64,000 nt of DNA, from NCBI GenBank assembly GCA_944391565.1, contig CALXUB010000005.1, positions 35,864-99,863 on the forward strand, read 5' to 3'. This stretch comes from an uncultured Alphaproteobacteria bacterium. GTDB taxonomy: Bacteria; Pseudomonadota; Alphaproteobacteria; CAAHEQ01; UBA3637. The notes beneath the pieces are model-generated. The model saw nothing but the letters and a program-made list of their open reading frames with translations, made no database searches and was not told where the DNA came from. The position numbers and the translations under genes are program-made. Below are positions 18,957-27,609 of this stretch, piece by piece; positions within the stretch are counted from its first letter, which is position 1; each line of letters opens with the position of its first letter.

Positions 18957-20129
18957 CAGTTGCGGATTGGCTTTTTGACTGAGCTTTTGAAAGAAATTGA
19001 CCCCCAGATCGGATTTTTGCTGAGCCGTCAACATTTGGGGCAGTTTGCGCTCCAATTCCTGCCATTCTTCGGGTTCCAGGCTTCTTATGTTCATGACTTC
19101 CCCTTTGTCATCATGGTGGTAAACATTAGCAAAAATCTTTTGAGAAGAATTGATTTCCACAGTGTCTTTCCCTTGCGTCAGCAATAAACACACATGATTA
19201 AAGTGCGGATTTTTGATGATTTCCACATCTGAGAATCGTTCAAATGTGATCAAAGATGCTATTCGCTGCGCTTCTTTTTGTGCCAACAGCTGCTGTTTTT
19301 GACGCTGTGCCAGTTCTTGTGCCTGGCGTTCTTTTTCGCGAATTTGATATTGAGCCACGGCTTTGGCTTTATTTTGATCAAACTCTTTTCGTTCTTCCTT
19401 TGCCAACGCCGGCAGATTTTGCATATGCTTAAGCACATCTTTTTTATAAGACTTGGCAAACTGTTCCACAACCGTGTTTTGCAGGCTCTTTAAAAATAAA
19501 GGTTGAACACTGAGCGCCAGTGCTTTTCCTGTCGCGCCACCGATTCGTTGAGCATATTTTTGAATCATTTTTTTGACATCTATGACGTCTTCCGAGTTGC
19601 AGGCGCTGAAAGCCGCCAAGCTTTTGTCAAAAACAACATCCAGCTCCGCTTTTTGTGCCGGCCGGCGCCGACCGTTTTCCTCAACGACAATCTCGGGATA
19701 AGAGGAACGAAACGTCCATTCGTTCGGATTGTCGGGTTTTTGAGAAGAAACCTTTTCCCCCCGATCCATGGCGATCAACGTGCCGATCAGGCTTTCCAAC
19801 ACTTCCCGCGGCATTAAAACCAATATGTTTTTGGTCCCATCTTTCACAACAAGGCCTGTTTCCGCCCCTTTAAAATAAAAATCCACATCCTTTAACGCCT
19901 TGTTTGTCTTTTGTTTTTGCCGAAACAAAGGAGTGTCAAACGATAAACCGTTGTAAGTGATTTTCCGGTTTTGTTGAATGTACGATAAAAGACTGTTTTG
20001 ATCCACCTTTTGAACGGCAGCCGGCGGCCGCGCATCCTGAACGGCATCCGGCGTCATGGCACCCGCCCCCAAACTGACGGCCGCCGAGGCAATTAACAGA
20101 TGTCGTTTCAATTGGTCTTTCAAAGCCAT
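18921..20129 (-). CDS. Exported protein of unknown function
   Basis: 402 residues starting MALKDQLKRHLLIASAAVSL, a clear Sec signal peptide with likely cleavage after residue ~24. A predicted coiled coil rich in Gln, Lys, Glu and Ala (about 245-285, including RQKQQLLAQKEAQRIA) splits an N-terminal mixed region from a C-terminal domain with a DDKGEVMNIRSLEPEEWQEL segment. I recognise no family. It has a good promoter and an AGGAGA ribosome site. It is convergent with the HAD gene. A periplasmic location is inferred from the signal only. Confidence 0.6.
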   Translation of the reverse strand: MALKDQLKRHLLIASAAVSLGAGAMTPDAVQDARPPAAVQKVDQNSLLSYIQQNRKITYNGLSFDTPLFRQKQKTNKALKDVDFYFKGAETGLVVKDGTKNILVLMPREVLESLIGTLIAMDRGEKVSSQKPDNPNEWTFRSSYPEIVVEENGRRRPAQKAELDVVFDKSLAAFSACNSEDVIDVKKMIQKYAQRIGGATGKALALSVQPLFLKSLQNTVVEQFAKSYKKDVLKHMQNLPALAKEERKEFDQNKAKAVAQYQIREKERQAQELAQRQKQQLLAQKEAQRIASLITFERFSDVEIIKNPHFNHVCLLLTQGKDTVEINSSQKIFANVYHHDDKGEVMNIRSLEPEEWQELERKLPQMLTAQQKSDLGVNFFQKLSQKANPQLLAMASARSVRR

Positions 20130-20148
20130 AGTTGTCTCCTATTTTTTT

Positions 20149-20177
20149 ATTTTAGCAAAAAACGGCTTATTCGTCAA
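20149..20177 (-). promoter_or_regulatory. Promoter of the exported-protein gene
   Basis: Minus strand TTGACG (20172-20177), 17-bp spacer, TAAAAT (20149-20154), about 20 bp upstream of the ATG. Confidence 0.65.
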
Positions 20178-20308
20178 ACCGTATGTTTTAGGTTGAAAAA
20201 CCAAACTTATCGGATGATTTTTAAAACTCAACTGAGATTTTGATTATCTTTAAAATTAAACGGGTTTTGTTAGGTTTGAACAGACAAAAATCATACGTGT
20301 GAGCAAAA

Positions 20309-20396
20309 TCGGGTTCAAGCCCCTCACGACTTCCAATAAAAAAACCGTCCCAAAGGACGGACTTTCTCTTCAAGCGGCAAACGGGCGAAGGGATTT
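20309..20396. repeat. Duplicated tRNA-Gly 3' flank (distal copy)
   Basis: Bases 20309-20360 repeat 20505-20556 with a single mismatch, and both include the same CCGTCC/GGACGG terminator hairpin. Farther on, 20382-20396 exactly repeats 15 bases of the 3' end of the tRNA-Gly gene (20572-20586). This is a partial copy of the tRNA end plus terminator. The 20397-20504 spacer has two small GC hairpins (one at 20444-20457) and no convincing gene. Confidence 0.75.
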
Positions 20397-20532
20397 GTCA
20401 ATCGGCCAAGGCACGATTGATCCCATCGCTGATGCTCGGGACTGTCGCCTGAGCGACATCCTGCCCTCAGACACCTTCGGCGTCTTCGGTCACGTCCCCT
20501 CTTCTCGGGTTCAAGCCCCTCACAACTTCCAA

Positions 20533-20557
20533 TAAAAAAACCGTCCCAAAGGACGGT
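20533..20557 (-). terminator. Rho-independent terminator of tRNA-Gly
   Basis: On the minus strand, ACCGTCC-TTTG-GGACGGT is followed by seven T, starting 10 bp after the encoded CCA. Confidence 0.9.
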
Positions 20558-20566
20558 ATTTTTTAT

Positions 20567-20641
20567 TGGAGCGGGCGAAGGGATTTGAACCCTCGACATC
20601 AACCTTGGCAAGGTTGCGCTCTACCCCTGAGCTACACCCGC
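20567..20641 (-). tRNA. tRNA-Gly (anticodon GCC)
   Basis: Minus strand. Acceptor arms GCGGGTG and CGCCCGC pair with one G-U. The D-arm region is TAGCTCAGGGGTAGAGC, the anticodon loop reads CTTGCCAAGG region with GCC at its centre, the T-arm is GAGGGTTCAAATCCCTT, the discriminator is T, and CCA is encoded. The gene is 75 nt. A strong terminator follows. Confidence 0.95.
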
Positions 20642-20770
20642 AAATCCGAATGCCCTTTTTTATGCCACACCTTATCGTAAAAATCAAGCTTTTTTTCGAA
20701 AAAAATATCAAAAACAATTAACCTTTTGTTTTTTAAGCCTTTTCAAAAAATCTTTTTCTGTTTTTTCCGG

Positions 20771-20798
20771 TTGAAAAAAATCCAAAAAAGCGTATAAT
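20771..20798 (+). promoter_or_regulatory. Promoter of mnmG
   Basis: TTGAAA (20771-20776), 16-bp spacer and perfect TATAAT (20793-20798), 24 bp before the ATG, with an AAGGAAAAG ribosome site. Confidence 0.75.
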
Positions 20799-20822
20799 AG
20801 CGGCCTTACGAAGGAAAAGAAA

Positions 20823-22685
20823 ATGGATTTTGATGTTATTGTGGTCGGCGGCGGTCATGCCGGTTGCGAAGCCGCAGCAGCAGCAGCCCGTGTCGGCGCA
20901 CGCACTGCTTTAATCACGCATCGCATCGGTTCGATCGGTGATATGTCTTGCAATCCGGCTATCGGCGGTTTGGGCAAAGGGACGGTCGTGCGTGAAATCG
21001 ACGCTTTGGACGGATTGATGGGACGCATCATTGATGCGGCAGGATTGCAATTTCGTATGTTGAATCTTTCCAAAGGCCCCGCTGTTCAGGGCCCCAGGGC
21101 ACAAGCCGACAAAGACCTTTACAAACAATTGATGCAGGAAGCTTTATTGACTTACCCGAATCTAACGGTTTTGGAAAACGCCGTCGAAGGGATTTTGTTT
21201 GATGCCGCCGCCCGAACGGTTCAAGGCGTCACATGCGCGGATGGCACCGAACTGAAAAGCGGCGCTGTCGTCATCACGACGGGAACATTCTTAAACGGTT
21301 TGATGCATCAGGGGGAACAAAAAACAACGGGCGGCCGATGGGGAGACCCGGCCTGCACGGGCATTACGCCGGACCTAAAGCGCATGGGTTTGACCGTCGG
21401 GCGATTAAAAACCGGAACACCGGCACGATTAGATCGCGACAGCATTGATTGGCGCCAAACAACCATACAACCGGGCGATGCCGTGCCGCAGCCTTTTTCT
21501 TTTATGACACCGGCGATCACCCAACCGCAAGTGCCTTGTTTTTTGACACGGACAACGCCTCAGACACATGCGATTATTCAGGCAAACTTATCCCGCGCGC
21601 CCATGTATTCGGGTCAGATTAAATCCATCGGCCCGCGTTATTGCCCCAGCATTGAAGACAAAATCGTCCGTTTTGCGCAACGAGACAGTCATCATATTTT
21701 TTTAGAGCCGGAAACACGCAACGGCCCGTCCATTTATCCCAACGGCATTTCAACCAGCCTGCCCGTTGATGTTCAGGACGCTTTTTTACGCACCATTCCC
21801 GGCCTTGAAAAAGTGCGTGTTTTACGCTATGCATACGCGATTGAGTATGATTTTGTCGATCCGCGCGAAGTCAAACGCACATTGGAAACCAAAAAAATCA
21901 AAAACCTGTTTTTGGCAGGACAGATTAACGGCACAACCGGCTATGAGGAAGCAGCGGGACAAGGTTTGGTGGCCGGTGTCAATGCGGCGTTAAAGGCGGG
22001 AGGCGGGGACAAAGAGCTGACGCTTGATCGCACGGACAGCTATATCGGCGTGATGATTGACGACATTACCACCTTCGGGGTCGACGAACCTTACCGACTG
22101 TTTACCTCCCGCGCCGAGTATCGGTTGACAATTCGGGCGGACAACGCAGATTTGCGATTGACAAAGCTTGGGCTTCGGGCGGGCTGTGTTTCCCAAGCAC
22201 GGCAGCAGGCTTTTGAAGCCAAGAAAAAAGCTTACGATGCGTTAAAAGAAGAAATGACTCACACTTTTGTAAGTCCCAAAGAATTGATTGCCCAAGGGTT
22301 TGATTTGCCGGTGCGTGGGACAAAGCACTGTTTGTTCGAACTGTTGGGGTATCCCTTTGTCACGTGGGAGACGCTCAGCCGTGCTTTCCCCCATTTGGCG
22401 GACCGACGAACCGATGTGGTGCAGCAGGTGATGATTGAAGGCCGCTATCAAGGCTATTTGGCACGACAGGCAGCAGATATCGAAGCTTTCCGCAAAGACG
22501 AGTCGGTTAAAATCCCCGACGATTTAAACTACGAGGACGTCGGCGGGCTTTCTATTGAAATTCGCGGGCGACTGACGCGCGCTCGACCGGCCACCATCGG
22601 TGCGGCCGCCCGGCTGCCCGGCATAACACCGGCAGCGGTGACGGCTTTACTGGGCCATTTGAAAAGTCGCAAAAAAGGAGCATAA
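20823..22685 (+). CDS. mnmG: tRNA uridine-5-carboxymethylaminomethyl synthesis enzyme
   Basis: A 620-residue FAD protein (GidA/MnmG) that with MnmE modifies U34 of several tRNAs. The Rossmann motif [12 protein letters not shown] is at residue ~7. The signatures [33 protein letters not shown] and [25 protein letters not shown] [14 protein letters not shown] are intact, as is the helical C-terminal domain. Length is normal. In many alphaproteobacteria mnmG is followed by rsmG and parAB; here a glycosyltransferase follows after 1 bp, so the usual neighbourhood is lost. Confidence 0.96.
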   Translation: MDFDVIVVGGGHAGCEAAAAAARVGARTALITHRIGSIGDMSCNPAIGGLGKGTVVREIDALDGLMGRIIDAAGLQFRMLNLSKGPAVQGPRAQADKDLYKQLMQEALLTYPNLTVLENAVEGILFDAAARTVQGVTCADGTELKSGAVVITTGTFLNGLMHQGEQKTTGGRWGDPACTGITPDLKRMGLTVGRLKTGTPARLDRDSIDWRQTTIQPGDAVPQPFSFMTPAITQPQVPCFLTRTTPQTHAIIQANLSRAPMYSGQIKSIGPRYCPSIEDKIVRFAQRDSHHIFLEPETRNGPSIYPNGISTSLPVDVQDAFLRTIPGLEKVRVLRYAYAIEYDFVDPREVKRTLETKKIKNLFLAGQINGTTGYEEAAGQGLVAGVNAALKAGGGDKELTLDRTDSYIGVMIDDITTFGVDEPYRLFTSRAEYRLTIRADNADLRLTKLGLRAGCVSQARQQAFEAKKKAYDALKEEMTHTFVSPKELIAQGFDLPVRGTKHCLFELLGYPFVTWETLSRAFPHLADRRTDVVQQVMIEGRYQGYLARQAADIEAFRKDESVKIPDDLNYEDVGGLSIEIRGRLTRARPATIGAAARLPGITPAAVTALLGHLKSRKKGA

Positions 22686-22686
22686 C

Positions 22687-23532
22687 ATGTCAATTCCTTT
22701 GGTTTACATAACAGACGACGGATATGTGCTGCCCACGGCGGTCAGCATAACTTCAGCCGCACTGAACAAAGCCCCCGATACCGTTTATGACATTTATGTC
22801 ATCGGCTATCAGCTCAGCAACGGCTTGGACGAAGCGTTCGCACTGTTAAACGCGCCGGGTGTTCGCATTCATTTTTTAGCTTATCAAACCGACCAGGCTT
22901 TGGAAAATATCACCTCGGACACTTATGTGACCAGTACGGCCCTGCTGAAGTTCAAAATCCCCGATTTGTTGCCGGAATTGAATAAAGTCATTTACATCGA
23001 CGGCGATACATTGGTGCAAAAAGATTTAACCGCCCTTTATGAAACGCCGTTGGACGGCAAAGCATTGGGAGCCGTCAAAGATCATGCCTGCATCGAGTTG
23101 TTTCATGACAATATGAACTTGCCGACTTATTTTAACAGCGGTGTCTTGCTGATGGATTTGGCTGTGTGGCGCCGACAAAACCTGGGCGCACAAATGATGA
23201 CCTATAAACAAACGCATGACGGGCTGCATTATATGGATCAGGATGTATTCAATTTAGTGCTGGAAGACGCCTATCAAAAACTGCCGGTTATTTACAACGC
23301 CATGATGCCGAATTTCAGGGGTTATGCCGTGCCGATGCCGGATTTGAACGCCTTTTACGGAACAGATTTCACCGATTACGCCGACATTTTAAACAAAGCC
23401 GCCATTATTCACATTACCAACACCTACAAACCGTGGCTTTACAAAGATGTTTATTTGTCTGACATGTGGCTGGCCTACTTAAAGCAAAGCCCGTTTCGGG
23501 ACATTCAATTATCGTTAAGAAGCCCAAAATAA
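22687..23532 (+). CDS. Family 8 glycosyltransferase
   Basis: 281 residues with the GT8 fold signatures: N-terminal VYITDDGYVLPTAVSI, the metal-binding DxD at Asp105-Asp107 (VIYIDGDTLVQKDL), the acceptor-site NSGVLLMDL, and the C-terminal HITNTYKPW. It is expected to transfer a hexose, typically galactose or glucose, to LPS core or a surface glycan. It is probably translated from the mnmG transcript. The end overlaps the convergent acyltransferase by 28 bp. Donor and acceptor cannot be read from sequence. Confidence 0.87.
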   Translation: MSIPLVYITDDGYVLPTAVSITSAALNKAPDTVYDIYVIGYQLSNGLDEAFALLNAPGVRIHFLAYQTDQALENITSDTYVTSTALLKFKIPDLLPELNKVIYIDGDTLVQKDLTALYETPLDGKALGAVKDHACIELFHDNMNLPTYFNSGVLLMDLAVWRRQNLGAQMMTYKQTHDGLHYMDQDVFNLVLEDAYQKLPVIYNAMMPNFRGYAVPMPDLNAFYGTDFTDYADILNKAAIIHITNTYKPWLYKDVYLSDMWLAYLKQSPFRDIQLSLRSPK

Positions 23533-24449
23533 TCATAGAATTGGAAAAAAGCGGCGGGATAGGCCAAAATCAATGCTTCCAAAAAATCGGCATAAGCTTG
23601 TGCAACGCCGGCTTCGGGCGCACGGCGCGTAAACAAAGTATATGTATCCGGTGCCGTTTTCACACAGGCGATAAAGAAAACCGGACTTTCCATCAAGCGA
23701 GCAAACGTAAAAACGCCATGAGGCAGCGGCACCCGGCGATCCAACATTCGAACCGTCACCTGACGTCCCGGCGCATTTTTAGAAATACGATCGGCAGCCA
23801 TCATCACCAGCTCGCCTTTATCCAAAAACTGTTTCATTTCAGCCGCGGTCGCCACATCAACCGCATCGGTCGGATGAATAAAGACACGCGGATCATGACA
23901 ATGCGCCCGATAAAAATCAAAGAAAATTCGACTTTGCGCCGTGTCCTGAAAAGCATGCATGACACGTGGCGGAAAAGCCGACACCTGTGTGTATAAGCTT
24001 TGTAAAATCTCAATGCTGCCGACATGCGAACACAAAAAGAAAACACCGTGATGCGCTTTGATTTCAGCCAACAGCTGATTAAAATCGCCTTTTTGATCAA
24101 TCTCAAGACACAATTTTTGTTTGCGAAGCGCCGCCGCATCAACTTTATCGAACAAAGCCGTCACATACGCCAAAACATGGGCGCGTCCCGACAACGGTGT
24201 TATCGGCCAGCCCCGCCGTTTTTGTGCCGCCTTTAAAACGACTCGATAGGCACGGGAAGCTTCCCTGGCCGGTCCGGCCACCATCCAAATCGCCGTTCCC
24301 ACAATCGATAATGCCCCGCGAAACAACCATAGCGGACAAAACCGATACAATGCCCACAGCACAGCCAGCCGCCAGCGGCCGGCACTTTGCTCTTTTTGAG
24401 AAAACCAGGCTTGCGTCCGTTTGCTTTTTCGCTTACACTCTTTTGTCAT
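23505..24449 (-). CDS. Lipid A biosynthesis-type lauroyl/myristoyl acyltransferase
   Basis: LpxL/HtrB-like membrane acyltransferase. It has an N-terminal hydrophobic anchor (LAVLWALYRFCPLWLFRGAL) and the catalytic H-x4-E in CSHVGSIEI. The region MMAADRISKNAPGRQV matches the second conserved block, and ESPVFFIACVKT a later one. I give the ATG at 24449 (314 residues); a TTG 36 bp upstream is possible. No strong ribosome site is seen for either. The ATG overlaps by two bases the ATG of the divergent phosphopantetheinyl transferase gene. Substrate may be lipid A or another amphiphile. Confidence 0.72.
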   Translation of the reverse strand: MTKECKRKSKRTQAWFSQKEQSAGRWRLAVLWALYRFCPLWLFRGALSIVGTAIWMVAGPAREASRAYRVVLKAAQKRRGWPITPLSGRAHVLAYVTALFDKVDAAALRKQKLCLEIDQKGDFNQLLAEIKAHHGVFFLCSHVGSIEILQSLYTQVSAFPPRVMHAFQDTAQSRIFFDFYRAHCHDPRVFIHPTDAVDVATAAEMKQFLDKGELVMMAADRISKNAPGRQVTVRMLDRRVPLPHGVFTFARLMESPVFFIACVKTAPDTYTLFTRRAPEAGVAQAYADFLEALILAYPAAFFQFYDYFGLLNDN

Positions 24450-25119
24450 GGAACTTTTTATAGCAGATTTGGACGCCGTCGGCAAGGAAGAAGAAAAGGC
24501 CTATGCGGCTTTGTTAAACGCGGACGAAACCGTTCGACTGACACGCATGTCCGTGTGGCGGCGCAAAACTTTTTTAACGGGACGCGCCTTGGTGCGGGAT
24601 GTATTGGGTCAAATCATGGGATTGCCTCCGGCAGCGGTCGAGCTGCGATTGTTGGCGGGCGGCGCACCGGTTTTAAAAGAGGACGGCCCTTTTTTTAATC
24701 TGTCGCATAGCGGTCATTTTGTACTGATGGCCGTTGATGACACACCCGTGGGCGTGGACATTGAAAACAGCCGTTCAAACCGAAATATTGACGGCATGGT
24801 GCGGGAATACTTCGATGAAGCGGCAAAAGCGGCTTATTTTCTGTTAGATCCCAAAGAGCGGCGATCGTTCTTTTATCGGCTGTGGACAATGAAAGAAGCG
24901 GCGTTAAAACTGAAAGGCTGCGGCGGCACCGATATTCCGTTGATGCAGGGGCTGAAAGAAGCGCCGACGGAACCTGTTCATTTTTATTCGGGCCGCTTGT
25001 TTGATTATTTTTTTGCTGTCGCAGGCAAAGACCCGCTGCGAACAATGCAGTTGATTTTAAAAACACCGTTAAAAGGGCGGGAAAGCTTCTTGACGCCCGA
25101 AAGCACACTGCTCAGCTAA
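24448..25119 (+). CDS. 4'-phosphopantetheinyl transferase (Sfp type)
   Basis: 223 residues from ATG 24448. It attaches the phosphopantetheine arm of CoA to a carrier-protein serine. The three family motifs are visible: NLSHSGHFVLMAV, VGVDIE with the Mg-binding Asp/Glu pair, and the WTMKEAALKLKG block. Length fits the Sfp class rather than the ~120-residue AcpS class. The start codon overlaps that of the divergent acyltransferase. The end overlaps the mazF-like gene by 4 bp. Its carrier substrate is not in this window. Confidence 0.88.
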   Translation: MELFIADLDAVGKEEEKAYAALLNADETVRLTRMSVWRRKTFLTGRALVRDVLGQIMGLPPAAVELRLLAGGAPVLKEDGPFFNLSHSGHFVLMAVDDTPVGVDIENSRSNRNIDGMVREYFDEAAKAAYFLLDPKERRSFFYRLWTMKEAALKLKGCGGTDIPLMQGLKEAPTEPVHFYSGRLFDYFFAVAGKDPLRTMQLILKTPLKGRESFLTPESTLLS

Positions 25120-25415
25120 AGCGCGAACATTTGAGATAAAATGTGGCTGATTTCCTGATGACTGGTTTCGGGCAGCACGCCGATTTTGCGAACAAGTGCC
25201 GTTTTGGAAACGGTTCGAAGCTTTTCCAGGGCAATTTGACCGTCCCGTCCCTTCATTTCAATCATCACACGATAAGGCAGCGCCCGCACGCGTCCCGTAA
25301 TCGGAGCCACCATCACATAAGGCAACACGGCATTCAGCTCGTTAGGCGACACCACCACACACGGTTTTTGCACGCCGGCGTCCTCCATTTCATAAACCAT
25401 AAAACGCTTTACCAT
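25116..25415 (-). CDS. MazF/PemK-like endoribonuclease toxin
   Basis: 99 residues from the ATG at 25415, which has GAGGAGG 10 nt upstream; the open frame extends to 25478 but over the antitoxin gene. The fold signatures are KPCVVVSPNELN and YVMVAPITGRVR, followed by the basic LPYRVMIEM and the DGQIALEKLRTVSK strand-helix. These match the PemK/MazF RNase family. It overlaps the upstream antitoxin by 7 bp. Target sequence specificity is unknown. Confidence 0.85.
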   Translation of the reverse strand: MVKRFMVYEMEDAGVQKPCVVVSPNELNAVLPYVMVAPITGRVRALPYRVMIEMKGRDGQIALEKLRTVSKTALVRKIGVLPETSHQEISHILSQMFAL

Positions 25416-25627
25416 TCCCAGTCGCCCTCCTCTTGCCACGGCGCCGTTTCGTTTTCCAAAACCGACAGCTCTTCCCAACCGCGGCGTGTCGTATCCGCCG
25501 CCGTCAAAACCAAAGACCGGCCTTTGACTTCCACATTCAAAGTGTCTTCAAACCGACACTGTTTTATCAAGGACGCCGGAATGCGGATCCCTTGTGAATT
25601 GCCGATTTTAATTAAAGGCAGTTTCAT
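25409..25627 (-). CDS. MazE-like antitoxin (AbrB/SpoVT fold)
   Basis: 72 residues. The first 45 form a swapped-hairpin AbrB DNA-binding domain (IKIGNSQGIRIPASLIKQ, then VEVKGRSLVLTA). The acidic, Trp-rich C-terminal tail should fold around the toxin. It overlaps the toxin gene by 7 bp and the upstream coiled-coil gene by 4 bp, so three proteins come from one mRNA. The operon promoter region carries alternating palindromes suitable for autoregulation. Confidence 0.88.
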   Translation of the reverse strand: MKLPLIKIGNSQGIRIPASLIKQCRFEDTLNVEVKGRSLVLTAADTTRRGWEELSVLENETAPWQEEGDWEW

Positions 25628-27186
25628 GCCGCGCCTCCTTTCTTACCCAAAGCTTGTTTTAAAATCATGTAAAGCCGGCCGGCATCGGAACCAATTAAAA
25701 CCGGCAGTAAAACGTCTTTTTTCTCGTTGTTTTTAGCCTTTTGCGCCAATGCATCAAACTCGGACAAATAACGCGTGACAGCCACACGAACGGCATTATT
25801 TTCCTGATACAAGGCCTTAAACTTGTCCATTTTGTCCTTGGGCAAAGCCGTCATCAAATAGCGCATAAACGCCCCGTTGTCGCCCGCATAGTATTTTTTC
25901 CATTGTTCTTCTTCGGCTTTGGGCGTAAACACATGCACAATGTCAATGGAAAACAGCGACAGATGTTCCAAAATCAACCGCGCGTCTTTCATAAACTGAT
26001 CCGTTTGGGTCGAAGCCAAATCAGCTTTCAACTCTTTCAAATAAGTTTCGGTCGACCGACTGACCTCCATCAGTTTTTCGGCTTGTTTTTCAAGGCCGAG
26101 CGTACCCAACTCATGCAGCTTGGCATCGACAGAACCCAAGGCCTCTCCCATTAAATCCGCCTGCGTTGCAAACTGCGCGCCGACATCGCCCAAGTGCCGA
26201 ATCGCCTGATCCGACAGTTGAAAAACCGCCTGCGTGTGTTCGGCCGCCTGCTCGGCCGCACCGGTCAGCTTGTGCAAGGTTTTTTCCACTTCCTGATCCA
26301 ACAACGTACCTTGTGTCTTCAGGATCGTTAAAATCTTTTCGGCATTGGCGAACAAACGATCATTATATGTTTGTGTCTGAGCCTCATATTGGCTTAAAAT
26401 CCCTTCCAGCCGATCCATGTGCGTTTGAAAATGCACTGCCGTTCCATCGGCCGCCGTCACAATTTGCTGCGTCTTTTGCGCTGCATCCTTTAACGTATCC
26501 GTCACGCGATCAATGGATTTCATATTCTCGGTCAATACACCGGCCACACCCCCCAGCGTGCGCGCGACTTTTTCAGACGTCGCCTGCAAAACCATCGCCC
26601 GTTCGGATAAATCTTCGGTAATGCCGCGCGTGCTTTCGTTTGCTTTTTGCGTGGATTTGGCCAATACTTGCACATGATGCGCCATCTCTTTGATAGACGC
26701 CAGCGTTTGCGTATCCACATGATCAATCACGGTTGCTAAATCTTTAATCCACAATTTTAAGTCATCTCGCACGCCATTGGTTTGATCCGCCACTTCGGCA
26801 AAAACTTTTTTAAACTCACGGATCTGCGCCCGAAGCGCATCCGTCAGCGACTTTGTGTAAACAGCCCCCTCCTCGGTCGGATACATCAGCTGATTCATAT
26901 AACGGCGCAGCGTTTGTGTTTCCTGACGCAGTTGATCCCGCCGTTCAATCCACGCCACCACAAACCAAATCAGCGCAAGCGGCACCAGCTGGCTGAGCAC
27001 CAAACCCATAAATTCCGCCGGCACCAACCGATAGCGGCTTGACCACCATCCCGTTCTGATAAAATAATCCGCCGCTAAAAACAGCCACAAAACACTCAGC
27101 AAAACCCCCAGCCAATAAATCGGTTTGCGATACCAGGCAAAGCGTTTTTTCAAAGCCGTTTCATCAAAAGTATCTTGTTGTCGCAT
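25624..27186 (-). CDS. Membrane-anchored coiled-coil protein leading the mazEF operon
   Basis: 520 residues, no family recognised. Two hydrophobic segments (about 23-46 and 62-82) place it in the inner membrane. About 300 residues of helical, Gln/Thr/Ala-rich sequence with heptad spacing (about 85-400) follow. A compact C-terminal domain of ~110 residues begins near LILEHLSLFSIDIVHVF. It resembles the cytoplasmic rod layout of methyl-accepting proteins but lacks the conserved hairpin-tip motif. It is translationally coupled (ATGA) to the antitoxin. Whether it is a third component of the toxin-antitoxin unit is untested. Confidence 0.65.
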   Translation of the reverse strand: MRQQDTFDETALKKRFAWYRKPIYWLGVLLSVLWLFLAADYFIRTGWWSSRYRLVPAEFMGLVLSQLVPLALIWFVVAWIERRDQLRQETQTLRRYMNQLMYPTEEGAVYTKSLTDALRAQIREFKKVFAEVADQTNGVRDDLKLWIKDLATVIDHVDTQTLASIKEMAHHVQVLAKSTQKANESTRGITEDLSERAMVLQATSEKVARTLGGVAGVLTENMKSIDRVTDTLKDAAQKTQQIVTAADGTAVHFQTHMDRLEGILSQYEAQTQTYNDRLFANAEKILTILKTQGTLLDQEVEKTLHKLTGAAEQAAEHTQAVFQLSDQAIRHLGDVGAQFATQADLMGEALGSVDAKLHELGTLGLEKQAEKLMEVSRSTETYLKELKADLASTQTDQFMKDARLILEHLSLFSIDIVHVFTPKAEEEQWKKYYAGDNGAFMRYLMTALPKDKMDKFKALYQENNAVRVAVTRYLSEFDALAQKAKNNEKKDVLLPVLIGSDAGRLYMILKQALGKKGGAA

Positions 27187-27210
27187 AAGCCTCTCCTTCT
27201 TGATAAAGCC

Positions 27211-27239
27211 AGCTTAACGCTCTTTTTTCATTTTGACAA
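27211..27239 (-). promoter_or_regulatory. Promoter of the coiled-coil/mazEF operon
   Basis: Minus strand TTGTCA (27234-27239), 17-bp spacer, TAAGCT (27211-27216), about 25 bp before the ATG, with AAGGAGAGG as ribosome site. Confidence 0.5.
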
Positions 27240-27244
27240 GAAGA

Positions 27245-27262
27245 AATTACATTGTAATTACA
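27245..27262. promoter_or_regulatory. Alternating palindrome, candidate MazE(F) operator
   Basis: AATTACA-T-TGTAATT (27245-27259) is a perfect 15-bp palindrome, and TGTAATTACA (27253-27262) is a second, overlapping one. They sit just upstream of the operon -35 box. The E. coli mazEF promoter is controlled through an alternating palindrome of this kind, so an autoregulatory site is a reasonable inference. Confidence 0.45.
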
Positions 27263-27333
27263 TTTTATGGAATTGAAAAGCTGATCAAAGGGCTCGCCGG
27301 AAGTTCTGTTAAATAAGTAAAAAGCTTTTTTTT

Positions 27334-27388
27334 GATCAAAAAGGGCCTTTTTGCCGCCCCCAAACCCAATCCAAAAAGGCCCTTTTTC
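27334..27388. repeat. AAAAAGGGCC-type hairpin, copy in region B
   Basis: Nearly identical to 13194-13250 including the loop GCCCCCAAACCCAAT, ending in CCTTTTTC. Confidence 0.8.
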
Positions 27389-27453
27389 AAATTGCTGATT
27401 TATTTAAAAAAAACACGCTTGTTTAAATAAAGAGACGCTTAAATATTAAAGAA

Positions 27454-27489
27454 GGCCGCCCGCGCACCGCAAAAATTTCGCGGGCGGCC
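27454..27489. repeat. GGCCGCCCGCG palindrome, copy in region B
   Basis: Arms GGCCGCCCGCG and CGCGGGCGGCC with a 14-nt loop; the inner palindrome seen in copy 1 is partly degraded. Confidence 0.8.
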
Positions 27490-27549
27490 TTTCATTCAAA
27501 AACAACACATCCGCTTCAATACAAATTCTCTTGTCAAAAAAAATAATGA

Positions 27550-27579
27550 TGGACAAATAAACTACAAATCCGCTATCAT
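27550..27579 (+). promoter_or_regulatory. Conserved promoter of cysteine-rich gene 2
   Basis: TGGACA (27550-27555), 18-bp spacer, TATCAT (27574-27579), within the leader shared with gene 1. AAAGGAGC precedes the ATG at 27610. Confidence 0.65.
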
Positions 27580-27609
27580 ACCTTTAGAACATATGAAAGG
27601 AGCTTAATC

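Larger units (their letters stand above)
27187..27609. repeat. Repeat region B, upstream of cysteine-rich gene 2
   Basis: After the mazEF-operon promoter there is no gene. The stretch holds an AAAAAGGGCC hairpin element (27334-27388), a GGCCGCCCGCG element (27454-27489) and the conserved leader (27497-27609). The order matches the part of region A nearest its cysteine-rich gene, in shortened form. Confidence 0.85.

Noticed and set aside
20309..20360. A second tRNA gene on the plus strand
   Set aside because: It ends in a CCA-like sequence with a T-arm-like GGGTTCAAGCCCC, but no D-arm, anticodon arm or matching acceptor strand could be drawn.
24449..24485. A 12-residue longer acyltransferase N-terminus from TTG
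   Set aside because: No ribosome site is visible and the added residues are not conserved-looking; kept only as an alternative.
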